Shown: positions 47,364 through 59,400 of the stretch, piece after piece
Numbering within the stretch: the stretch's first letter is position 1
How the letters are laid out: each line of letters starts with the position of its first letter
Origin: Oryzias latipes
Lineage: Eukaryota; Chordata; Actinopteri; Beloniformes; Adrianichthyidae
Assembly: GCF_002234675.1 (NCBI RefSeq)
Contig: NC_019862.2
Coordinates: 18,127,514-18,191,513 of the forward strand
Length of the DNA stretch: 64,000 nucleotides
Direction: 5' to 3'
The notes under the pieces: model-generated
Database searches by the model: none
What the model was told of the DNA's origin: nothing
The model's input: only the letters and a program-made list of their open reading frames with translations
Made by a program: the position numbers and the translations under genes

Positions 47364-50300
47364 TTAAACATTTGCCTCCCAATCCTCCTCTTGCTCAAAA
47401 CTGTTAGAGCAACAACTGACTTCTGTGAACCCGTCGTCCTCCGAAGGAAAATCTAAATCTCCTTCCTGATCTGTAAAAATCAAAGACATGCAAAAAGAAT
47501 CACTTACGTATTCAAATGATTCTTGCAGACAGGGAAAAAAGGCGACAGATTGACCACTTTGATAATCACGTTTGATGAAAACAGATTTGATGAGAGAGTA
47601 CCTTCTTCCTGATACTTTACAAGCACGGTTCTGCCATCTTCACTCAGTCTGACTTCAGGCTCATCCATCAGAAGATGTCTCAGATTAACCAGACTTCCAC
47701 TCAGTTTTTTGATTTTGGGACAGTTGAGCCACAGTGCAGACAAAGGTACAGTCACATATCTGCCAGGAGACACAAGAGCTGATAGAATCAGAAACTACAA
47801 GAAGGTAAAAACATGACAACTGATGGAATTCACAGTCCAACCTGACATCATGGTGTGTAGCAGCCTCCTCATCATCCTTGAGGAAACGTACCTGTTCAAT
47901 GGATCCTGTTGGTTTGGCCTGCTTGTTTGTAGAACTTGGTCCTCCTCTGCCCCTGCTCCTAAAAACCACTCCACTTAAAAACTAATCATCAAACACAAGT
48001 TGGCCTGTGGTTGATTAAAGCAAACCTTCTTGCTTTTCTTCCACCTCTGTATGCGGTTCTATCTGCAATTCCTTCATTCTTCCACAGGTCAGACAAAGAC
48101 ATCTCCCCCCAGAGTTCTCCTCTATCCATCTAACCTTCAGCTGTTCTGCCTGGTACAGCACTTCACTCACAAGGACTCTCCGGAGGGTGTTGTTATCACG
48201 CAGGCTGGGGTAGTTAATGTGGTACAGCTGAAAGACGCAAAGCCAGGTGTCAAAATCTGGAACGGCAAAGTGACGAGAAAGATGCGATTCTCCCACTCCA
48301 ACTTTATTTCTAAATCTAAAGTCAAATCGTTCCCAGTGGTCTTAACTAAGATTATGTCGTTTTTAGCCAAAATCAAAAAAACCTGTGTTGAATTAGAAAT
48401 TCGCCTCTGGCACGTTAGCGACCCGCTGCTGATTTCCCATGATTACTTTGTTTACACTCACTCCCACTAGCTTACAGCCCCTCACATTCCCAAGCCAACA
48501 TTACCGGTGCAACACAGACGGCGAGAAATATCAGAGCTATGCAGTTTTCAGCCTGATATCAGCTCGGATGGGGAAATTGAAGACCTACATGGATCTGAGT
48601 GGCTCTTTAAGGCTGTGTATTTTGGTGGGGGGTAGATTAAGCTTTACTCTGGTCCACCCGATTGATCATTTTTGAAAATTTTCCGTCCCACTTCAGAACC
48701 TCAAATCTCAGAGATCATGTCCAGTGCTTACATTTCTATGGACAGAATAGAACCAAAGATCTAACCTCCCACCACACCCCAAAAAAGAGAAACCAATAGG
48801 ATGACACTTACAGTAAACTGTTCTCTTGTCACATCCTAAAAGACATGATTTTCAACAGATACTCTCTAAATGTAAGTGTTGAAAAATAGCCCACTAAGAA
48901 TCTCTTGAACATTTTACATAAGATTACATCAAATAAAAGAGTGGAAAGAAATTGTGGCATTAAAGAGGCGAGGTCACTTTCTCACTCAAGAAGCAAAGAT
49001 CTATAGGTACACTCACCAGTGTGTATGAAAAAACATCCTCGTCATCACCTAACGTGTTGGGGGGATAGCTAGCCGTGAGCCGGTAAAACACACCGATCTG
49101 AGAGCAGAAGCCAACGCTGTCATGGTGGCCGTGCAGAGCTTCACCAACACCAGTGAACTCCACTTCATATCCGTACTCTGAACACACCCTCAGAGCCCTG
49201 AGGAAGGATGCAGGATCACCAAGCAGTCCGCCGTTTTAGGATGTAAAGAACGTGACGATACTGTACCAGGATCTAAACTCTGCTCTGCTCCACTCAAACT
49301 TGTGATCTCTGTCCCTGAAGCCTGACAGTCCAGGCAGAAGGGGGTTGAAGTCTGAGTTTGGGGTGCTGATCACAACTGCCCCGGGCCTCATGTAACCAAA
49401 AACTACAGCAGAGAAGTGCTCCACATCCGCGGGAGTGAGGTGTTCAATGCTACATACAGTCAGGAAAAGGAATCACAATGACATATAATGGAATGGAATA
49501 TTTATATGCTATATATTTATTTATATATATATGGATCAGTGCTCATGAGTTAAAAAGTCCCTTACATCTCTATAGCAGTTGCCAGATCAAACCCTTTGAA
49601 GCGGGCGTCTCTTTGAGTGACTGAACCCTTGTATACCTCTATGCTCAGCCAATCGAAGCTGGGCTGCAGGTAGTCAGTCGATATGGGAGCTAATCCATGC
49701 CTGAAGAAACGGAGAACGATATCCAACAGGTTATTGTAACAACAAAGCAGCATGGAAACCAAACAAAAAATGAAAAAGCAATATGTACTGTACTTCTTGA
49801 CAATTTCACTTATAGATTGGACAAAAAGTGGACAATGATGGAACAATGCTTTTTTTTTTTTACATACATGTATCTCTTGATTTTGGCTTCGTTGATGTCC
49901 ACTCCTACCAACATCTCGATTTCGTGGTGAAACCTGAGCTTCTTGAGCAGCTTGCATTCTCCACAACCCAGATCTACCACCTAAAGGACAATGGAAAAAG
50001 GTAATCAAATCAAATCAAATCCAGCTTTATTTGTGATAAAGCATTGTTCATGCCAAGCAGCTCAAAATGCTTTACAGTTAAAAAAAAAAGACCAACAAAG
50101 TAAAAAAAATAAAAACACTCATCCTTTTGCCCTCCCCTTCCACTCTATTTACACAAACACCTGATGACCCCACACACAATGTGAACAGGCATGAAAACGT
50201 GACTGTAACTATAAGAGACTTATGGCTTTACAGTGAGGAAATGAAGAAGCCAGCTCAATCACAGGAGCATTGCCCTGTTTAACTAGAAAGCTGTTCTCCT

Positions 50301-50591
50301 TTAAAAGTATTTATACTGTCTAATAATTTATATCTTTTTTTTTAAAGAAAAAAGGCAATGACTATTCTATGCTAACTTCTTGAACTTCACAGGTAGACTT
50401 TCGAGTAAAATTAGCTAAAGTGATTAGCCTCTGCGTTACTAAACAACATGAGCAGACATTGTCTTTGGAGTCTTATTGTTGAAAAAAAAAGTGCGTTAAA
50501 TTCGTACCTTCTTGGGTTTTTTGCCCCTCACAAAATCAACAACAAATTGGTGTCTTTGAATGTGTAGCGCAGGGCTGAACAGCGGCTCCAT
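47364..50591 (-). CDS. henmt1: HEN1 small RNA 2'-O-methyltransferase
   Basis: Nine exons: 50508-50591, 49868-49980, 49566-49700, 49267-49449, 49017-49197, 48026-48227, 47892-47958, 47602-47759, 47364-47470. They total 1,230 nt, 409 residues (human 393). The N-terminal half is the methyltransferase: the S-adenosylmethionine loop [15 protein letters not shown] and [12 protein letters not shown], then [15 protein letters not shown] and [10 protein letters not shown], then [15 protein letters not shown]. The metal ligands of the HEN1 family (ExxEH plus a later histidine) are visible as EIIEH and the His of DHKFEW. It adds a 2'-O-methyl group to the 3' end of piRNAs in germ cells and protects them. 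The C-terminal half is poorly conserved and ends with an acidic tail, [11 protein letters not shown]. The start [17 protein letters not shown] is followed directly by the fold. Tail to tail with fam102b. Confidence 0.95.
50001..50100 (+). repeat. Dispersed repeat fragment with (AATCA)n
   Basis: Four AATCA units, then TCCAGCTTTATTTGTGATAA and CTCAAAATGCTTTACAGTTA. This resembles a common teleost interspersed repeat, a LINE or SINE end. It lies in intron 1 of henmt1, about 20 bases from the acceptor at 49981. The family is unknown to me. Confidence 0.45.
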
Positions 50592-53453
50592 CTTTCAGAG
50601 CTGTCCGTTGGCCCTCCGAACGCCAGAGGGCGCTACAGTTGTGGTGGTCACTTTAAATGCGTTGATTTAATGATTTAAAAACGGTGATGTCTGGTAAAAT
50701 ATTTTCTGAAATTTTCCCTTGTATTATATGATACGTATATCATGTTTCCAAAAATGTTTAGAGGTAGCTAGTTATTAATATTAGTCAATTTGATTAACCA
50801 CTGCGTTGTGTTGGAAGCAGGACCATACCATTTTTCAGAGAAAAAGCATTTTGTAGACAATGAGCTATTTAAAGTATTTTGTCTGTTTTTGTGGGATACA
50901 CAGCAAATGTGAAATGATTGGAATAGTATAAATCAGGCTTATTACATCACAGTGTATTCTTTATTTTTATTTTCTTTATATTTTCAGCATTTAAAACCAG
51001 GATGGGGTAACAACATCCAAGAAAATGTCTTCAGAAAGTCCTCATGAGGTTGCATCTGGTGGTTCAGGAACAGTGTCTTCTTTTTCCTGTGATGGAAGGA
51101 TCTTGGAGAAGTCAGTCTGAGCACCATCATCTAGACTGGTTTTGGACTACAAAACTTTATTAGCAAAGTACACGTAGGCCTATGGAGGAAATGAACAGCT
51201 CTGACCAGGTAGGAACACAAGTCCCACCATAGCCTTTTAGTATCTGCTAAAACCTTGTTGTTGCAATGAACTCCTTCATCCACCAATCTTGTGGGGCCGG
51301 TCTGCTGAAAAAGTCAAAGATGTGTAAGTGTAGGCTGTGAATTTTTGACTTGTTGGGAGGAGCTAACTGCAGATTTTCTGACATCCTAGATCAGGGGTCG
51401 GCAACCTTTTTTACTCAAAGAGCCATTTGGGACCGCCCCTAATAAAAAAGAAAGCACCCGGAGCCACAACCCGTTTTGACATCATTATATATATTATGCA
51501 TGTATATATTATATCAAAGGTGCTCATTACGTCGATCGACCGGTCGATCTTCAATGACATGAGTGTAGATCGCGGGCCAGAAAAGATTTAAAAAAATAAA
51601 TAAAAGTACTTCTTTAAAATCCACCAGCCAATCAAAATCCTCACTGAGAAGTACGGGACTTGATTGACATGTAGATTGGCCAATCGGACATCGTCTGAAG
51701 CATACGTCGCTGCAAATGCACATTATGTTCTTTAAAGGATGATATCGCGGCCGCGTGTGGGAGGAGCTACTGGTCCTGGTCTGATCGCTGCATGGAGCGA
51801 TGTGTTTATCAATGCATGGTAGACACTGAGAATGTGGAGAGATCAGGTTTATTATTTTGAAGAGTTCTACTTGGTAATCATGTTTCCATGTTTGAATTCA
51901 TAAAATCATCCCAGAGAAAGTCTCTGCTTCAACTCCCGCAGGGAAAGCTGCATCTCAATCTGACGCCCGTGTTTCAATCTCTCTGACAGAGTTTGAAGCC
52001 AAAGCCCCTCCTCCGCCTCTTTACCTGCTTTTCCTCTCTACCTGTTCACCTGTTCACATCCTCTGCAGCTGAGAGTTGGTTTCCCGCGCGCTCCTCAGTG
52101 TGTCCTACACAGAGAGCGCAAAATACGATAGTTGGGGCCTCCAGCGAAGCACAAGGATAAAAGAGCCGGACGCAGGTTATAGCGGGGATAGAGCGGGTTA
52201 AGCAAATGAATGGAAGAAGGCGCTCCGCTGAAGAAATATTCAATAGTGTACACATTTTATTATTAGTCTGAACTATCTTTTATTTAGAAAAATCTTTTAT
52301 TTTGTTAAATCAGTCCAGTGCGGAAAAAAAACATCAACAAAAGTTATGTTGGGCGGTTTTTGGCTGGGTCTTGCAGTTTTCAGATGACTTTTGGGCTGGA
52401 AAACTATGACTCTATCTGGCAACACTGGCGCAAACTCTCTGTCATCAGCGAGTTGCTCTCTGCCCCGCGGCACGTCAAATTCCCGGCAGATGATCACTCC
52501 GCCCCGCGTGTGTCGTCCTGCTATCAGCTCTGCAGTTCTTGTCCGATAAATACGAGCTCATTACGAAGCTGTTTTTTACGTGGCACGCGCTTCGTGCGGC
52601 GCCAGCAGTGACTTTGAAATGCCATGAAAAATGAAAAAACTAAAATAAAATTTAATTAATACAAAATACTCATTATTTTCCAAAGTCACAGGGAGCCACA
52701 TCAGATGGATGAAAGAGCCACATGTGGCTCCGGAGCCATGGGTTGCCGACCCCTGTCCTAGATGGAGGATGGACTTAAGAAGGCCTCAGAAAATTATCAG
52801 CTCAAACGAACAAGATCTAGAAAACTTTAAGATTGGGAACTGCAATCTTTGCAATAGAAATCCCCTGAAATGTCAAGAATGAGATGTAGCCCTGTGTCTT
52901 TTACCCATTAGACATACATATATACACAGACACAAGTGAAGGATGGTCATCTCAGCACAAATTTAACTCAAAGCATTCGCGGCAACAGCATTTTTTTATT
53001 ATTTTATTTTAATCTTTGAATGTTCACAAAAAGAGAAGTCATCATTGTAGGGAAAATATAATGCACATTGAAAACATTGCTTGATAAATTATAATTTCAT
53101 TTGTTTATGCTACATTTCTTTTAACAATCATTCATTGAGTCTAAAATTCTCTTTCAGCACAAAGTTACTTTAGATAAATACCATTTTAGCAAGACTTTGT
53201 TGAACTGCTACAATTAGTTACACTATAAAAGCTTAAATTCATTAATATTCTAATCTAAATTTTAGGTTTGATTCTAGTTTCTTTGGGATATGCAGGAGTC
53301 ATGCCAAAGAATTGCACGGCTGTGATTACCTTTTTTTTGTTTGTTTTACATTTAGCCTTACAAAGACCTTAGAGTGTTAAATGTATCAGAAATGACCCAA
53401 ATTATGATGTTTTGCTTGTTCCAGTGTCGGTTTAAACCAATCCTGAGGATGAT
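50592..53453. other. henmt1-fndc7 intergenic region
   Basis: Apart from the hAT-like element at 51.4-52.8 kb I see no gene here. PRPF38B, found between these genes in human, is absent. The stretch next to henmt1 (50592-50650) is moderately GC-rich and probably its promoter. The stretch next to 53454 is the 3' flank of the fndc7-like gene. Confidence 0.6.
51392..52755. mobile_element. Non-autonomous hAT-like transposon with perfect 8-bp duplication
   Basis: The ends CAGGGGTCGGCAACC and GGTTGCCGACCCCTG are perfect 15-bp inverted repeats. They are flanked on both sides by TCCTAGAT (51384-51391 and 52756-52763), a perfect eight-base target-site duplication typical of hAT elements. The interior (about 51520-52620) is CpG-rich and unlike the ends, and I see no intact transposase. 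The element has 1,364 bases and lies between henmt1 and the fndc7-like gene. It is probably the youngest of the three hAT-like copies, judging by its intact ends. Confidence 0.9.
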
Positions 53454-56400
53454 TTATAACGAGGATCCGGTGTTTCTGCACTTTGGGCTGGAGTAGCTGC
53501 TTTGGGTGACAGCGTTCCTGGCTGCCACCCTGACACAGTAGGTGGTTGATGCCTTGAGGCCAGTCTCTTCGTAATGGTCTCCTTCCACAGTTTCCACTCT
53601 TGGAGGCTGACCCCCCAGCTCCTCGCCTTGCTCTTCCTCAGTCACGACTGTGTACTCTGTTGCGTTCTTCACTTTCCTCCATTTCACGTGCAGGGAACCT
53701 TTGCTTCCTGTTACTGACAGTACTTCTGGCACCTCCAAGTCTTACACATTGGATAAAGATAGATTAGAAAAAATAAATGGAATTACACCTTATTTATACA
53801 ATCAATAATACTTACTTTCCCCTAGATCTGAGGACACCTGATCGTCCTGCACGTCTCTTCTTTTTCGCCCTCCTACTAAACCTGAGAAAGATAATAAATT
53901 GTGACTTACCGGTAATTTCAGCTTTGACTGAAACAATTTGCCTTTACAGCTCCTTCCCACCAAATTAACAATTTAAATTTAGTTTTTGTTTACTTAGTAT
54001 CTCTACGGTTAATAACAAAGACTAAGCAGGAGGAATGTTATGGGGAATACATGTGTTTAAATGGAGGTGTGTGCAGCATTTTCTCCTATTTTTTAGTTAT
54101 CAAGTCACTGAAAAAAGAAGATGTGTCTGAATGTCTTCATGCACCGCTTTCCAAAATTCTTAGAATTGAATAGATGAGTAAAAAAATGACACAAGAAAGT
54201 CAAATTTTTATTTTTTGTCCAGATGATAGTTGCTGCATCTTACCTGTAATATTTTGGCTGGGAATGCTCTCCCCCACTTCATTGACGGCAGTCACTTCAG
54301 TGAAACTGGGATCAAAGTTGGTAATCTGGCAGGAGAGCTTGGTAGTGTTGCAGAGGACTGAACGGTTTCCACCAGATTTGTTGTAGACCATATAGTTTGT
54401 GGCAAACACTGATGCGTTCCAGGAAAGCACAACTGACTGCATGTTACCAGTATATTGCACCATCTGGGGAGCGCACGGAGCTGCACAAACAGAATTTTCT
54501 TTTAAAAAAAACTGTGGAGTTATGAGCATTTAAGTATGATAAATGTAACCGTTTCAATATATTACAACAAAAATCTAAGGCTCCAGGATTTGACTTTTGC
54601 TAGAAATATTTGCCAAGCATTACAATGACAACTAACAGAAAATAAAAATCTTCAATTTGTACCTGTTATTCCAGAATAAATACTGGACGGCCTTCCAACT
54701 CCAGCAGAGTTTTTGGACTGTACTGTTATACTTAAAGTTGTGCTGCAGGGCATTGGCAGCTCAAAGTACGGCCTTTCCCACCAGTAAGAAGCGACATTCA
54801 TCAGAGTTTGTGGGCTGTTTCCAATTTTACTAGTTATTTTTGCCAAGTACTCCACATTTGAACAGTTGACTCTATCCCATGATATCATTGCCCAGTCCAT
54901 TTTCTTTATCCTTTGCATACGGACTCTCAAATAAGGTGGCGGGCACGGAACTGAAAAAGAAAAACAATTCATTACACTCCTAATTGATCTTTTTAAACCT
55001 TACATTATCTTAAGTCGATAAGCATGTGTCATTTTTTTGACACTTTATTAATTACCTGCTCCTGCCTGCACGGTCGGGCTAGAGGAGCTGTTGCAGAAGC
55101 CATCAAAGGATTTGACGGTGAAGTTGTAAACATCACCACACTCCAGGTTTTTAAATGTGCAGGAAGTGGAACCGCTGCCACAGAACAGAGTTTTTCCATT
55201 CATGGAAGTGGCGTGGCTGATATACTCCACTGCTCGCTCTGTGCTGTTCCATGACAGTTTGCCAGAGTTTGTCTGGCAGTCAATGTCCACAGTGAGATTG
55301 ACGGGAGGACAAGGCACTGGTTAGGAGAGAGAGTCAAAGATGCGTTGAAGAAAATGGGAACAATCTACCGGTCTTTCAAGGTGGAATACATCCACGTAAA
55401 GTGTAATAAACTCCAACCGGTTGTGGTTGCCTTTACCTGTTTTGAAGGAGGACAGGCTTGGGAGGCTTCTGCATGTGGCTCCCTTGGCAGTGATGCTCAA
55501 GCTGTACGTTTGACCACAGTGAAGACCATCCAGAGAGCAGTTGTTCACTGAGGTGTTGCATTTGGCAACATGTCCATCTAGTCCTGTGGCTATCAGCTGG
55601 TAGGATTCGGCCACCATGGATTTTTTCCATGACACAGCAGCTCCACTTGTCTCACACAATGGTACCACAGACACATTGCGAGGGGCACACGGTGCTAAAG
55701 AATAAGCACAAATCTTGAAAATCCTTAAAAATATTTGTGTTGTTGTTTACCCGAGAGTTCAATCGTTTTTTTTTTTTTTTTTTTACCTGTTTCAACCTTC
55801 TTTGGAGGACTCCTGAGGCTGCTGCACTTATCAGAGGAGGTTGATACAATAATTCTGTAATAAGTGCCACAGCGAACATCCTGAAGGACGCACGAAACTG
55901 ATGAGGTGTTACAGGAAAGGAAGGTATTATCATCAGCTTCTGCTGTAACTACATAGACAGGAGTGCCTGGTGTTTTCTCCCATTCAACCAATATGGTGTC
56001 ATTGTTGCATTCCGTTGTTGCTTTGACAGACTCCAGAGCACAAGGACCTGAAAATAGACATAAAAAGCTCCTTGAAATGATCTTACAGTAATTTTCTTCT
56101 CCATTTTATTTGCTTCAAACTGAATACCTGTCTCAATCTGGAAAGTAGTGCTGTGATTGCTCCTGCAGTGTTGGTTTAGAGCAATAACATTAAAGGTGTA
56201 CTGGGTCCCACACTTCAGATCTTGGACACTGCAGGTTGAGGAGGTGGTTGTGCAGTTGGAGTTGTGCCCATCGGCCGCTTCTGCATGCACAAAGTAGCTG
56301 GCTGCACCTTGAGAAGGATTCCAGCTCACCCAGACAGAATTTGAAACACAGTCCAGCCGCCCTTCAGGTTTCATGGGCACACATGGAGCTTTTGAGGGAA

Positions 56401-59400
56401 AAAGACAAGAAAATGAGGTGGGAGTTTAAAGTCCCTTCAGTCTTTTAACTAAAAAGAAAAAAGGCGGGGAAATGCTTAAATGGAAGAAAACAAAACAATC
56501 TTTACTTGTTCAACAATTGAAATGTAAACTTGCAATTTTTAAACATTTTTTTCTAGATAATCTCAACTTTTAAACACCCAGGCTGCTAACTCGAGCTTAA
56601 AAATCAAACTGGCTCTACTTTATATTCAAGCTTGGGTTACTTCAATTTTACAAAAACAAGATCCATCATAAAGAAAAGATGAACCCATTCCATACTTCTC
56701 TAGTGAGTCATTTGAACATAGTGTTTTTCCATTGTTTACCTGAAGAAGTGTGCAACATGGGGCTTGATTTACTCTCACAGGTATCTCGAACTGACAGCAT
56801 AGTGACGTTGTAGTGTTGTCCGCAAGGGAGATTGCTAAGGGTGCAGGTGGTGCCACTGGAGTTACAGTAAAGCCTTGCCCCTGTGTTGCTCACAGCAGCT
56901 ACATGGAAGTATTGAGCGTCTGCATTGGGGGACCAGGACACAACCATTTCTCCTTTGGCACACTGTGCATCAACAACTACATTCTGGGGTGGACAGGGAG
57001 CTGAGGGGTAAAACAGAGATGAAGCTGTTCAGGGAATCCACTATTACAAATTAAAACCACACTAGACTTAATGGTGAGTTTGGTTTTGCCCCAGATATGT
57101 TTACAGTACCTGTTTGCACATAAGCCGTGTCACTGTCTGTGCTGGAGCAGGACTCATCCTGCCCAAACACGCTCACATTATAGGTTTGTCCACATTGCAA
57201 GTCTCTCAGATCGCAGTAAGTCTCAGTGTTGTTACACTCAGTCCAGTGACTTCCATCTGCTGTGACACCTATGGCTACATAGGCGAGAGCCCCGCTGGCT
57301 TTCTCCCATGTTACTGCAGCTGAATTTGAGTGGCAGTGTAGCAAAGCTTTGGTGTTGGTTGGTCTACAAGGCACTGTGAAGAAACATTGTAAATAAACAG
57401 TTGCATCATTTAATTTAATCATGCATGTTATGCTAGTTAAAGGTGAGCATATGATGATGGTCATAGTCTAAACCTGTAGTGGATTATGTGGATTGCTGAC
57501 ATTTACCTGACATGAGGTTCAGGAAAGCATTGCTGTTATCACAGCGTCCGTCCTGAGCTGTGACTGTCAGGTTGTAAAGCTGGCCACAGTGCATGTTCGG
57601 CAGCTCACAGCTGCTTTCACTGCTGTGGCACTCAGTTCTGTGCCCATCGGGTCCATAAGCCTGCACCTTGTAGGAGGTCACCCCTTCCCCTTCTTCCCAC
57701 GACACCACGCCTGTGTCATTACTGCACACCATTTCTGCAGTTACATGCTGTGGGATACATGGTACTGCATGGAAAGATTTGTATAAAGATATTAGTAAAT
57801 ATGTTCTCAAGAGATGAATCATGTTTTCGCATCTTGCATAGAGGAGACTTAAATTTACCAGTGCCGATCTCCACCACCGAGCTTTCAGTGCTGTTACACA
57901 CATCATCTGAAGCAATGACAGTTATTGTGTAGTTCAGGCCACACAACAAATCATCCAGTAGACAAGTTGTCTCAGTGTTGCTGCATGTGGAATTGTATCC
58001 AGCGCTTCCTTGGGCAACGGTTGTGTACGACAAAGCTCCTTTACTCGGCTCCCAAGAAACCATCACTCCACCAGACTTACAATCCACCCGAGCCTCCACC
58101 TGCTCTGGCATGCATGGCGCTACAAGAAAACACAGGAACAAACACACCAGGTCTAAGGTTAATATCAAGCAATCGTGTACACATTTTCAATAAAAGAAAA
58201 TTGTTATTTGATGAGTTAGCTTAGAATGTTCCTGATTCTTACCTGCCTGCAGCTGTTCCACATCACTCTGGGACACATTGCACACACTGTTGATAGCAAT
58301 CACGCTGATGTTGTAAGTGAACCCACACATGAGGTCTGCGAGAACGCAGAACTGTGAGCTGCTCTCACAGCCAGTTTGATGTTCTTCCACACCGAAGGCT
58401 TGAACAATGTAAGACTCAGCGCCAGTGCTGGCTCGCCACTCCACATAAGCCGTGTTGCTGGAACAGTCCAGCACTGGAACAACATCCTCAGGAGGACAGG
58501 GGACTAAAGAAAGACAACAACAGAAGGGGTCAGTGTAGAGCATTTGTCCGTTTCTCACCTGAACTAGATGAAGTAGGTACAGCTAAGGGAATTTCACTGA
58601 AATCAATCCAAAATTCAATGAAATCCTCGTGGATGTGGTAGAAACAAAGAATTTTGAAGAGATGCATTGTTGGTAAAATAGAGGAATAATAGAGCAGAAC
58701 ACTGAAGTTGAAACTTTTGCATTGTTTTCTGGCAATTAAATGTTTTTGCAGATTAAAAACATTATCCTCTACAGTGCAGTTTATAATTACTCCAAAGCTT
58801 CAACATTTCTGTTTTATTAATCTTTGTGTTTACCTGATTCAACCTGCAAAGACGTGCTGGGCGGACTGTTGCACTGATCATTGGAGGCTAGTGTGACCAC
58901 GTTATATACTTGGCCACATTGCAGGTTCTGCAGCTCACAGTTGGTGAAGTTAGAGTAACAGGTGGAAACATGGTCGCTCGAAGACTGAGCCGTTGCGGTG
59001 TAGTACAAAGCACCTTCTGCATACACCCAGTCCAAGAGAGCAGAGTTGGTGTAGCAGTCCAGAATTACGGAGCCCATCTTGGGTGTACAAGGAACTTTGA
59101 GGTAAAAAAGAAAACATACATTGCTTACACTAAATCTGGCAACCGTTAAGAGCAGTAGTTCACCCAATTATTTCAAAACTGAAGTGTATCCTTTTGTTCT
59201 ACCTGGACTAAACTCTACGTCTTGGCTGGGCAGACTTGAGCAGGTTTCACCCTCTGCCACAACCTGGACAGAGTATAGGTATCCGCAGGTGAGGTTGGTC
59301 AGAGTGCATGTTAGTTCTGCTGTCTCACAGAAGGTCCTATCGTTCTGGGTGTTTTCAGCGACCACTTTGTAGGACAAAGCGCCAGTGCTGGCACTCCAGG

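Noticed and set aside
48030-48470. 146-residue plus-strand open frame
   Set aside because: It is antisense to a henmt1 exon and intron and resembles no family. The minus strand explains the sequence.
55024-55551. Plus-strand open frames antisense to fndc7
   Set aside because: Antisense shadows of FN3 exons. The same pattern recurs in nearly every module because of shared codon structure.
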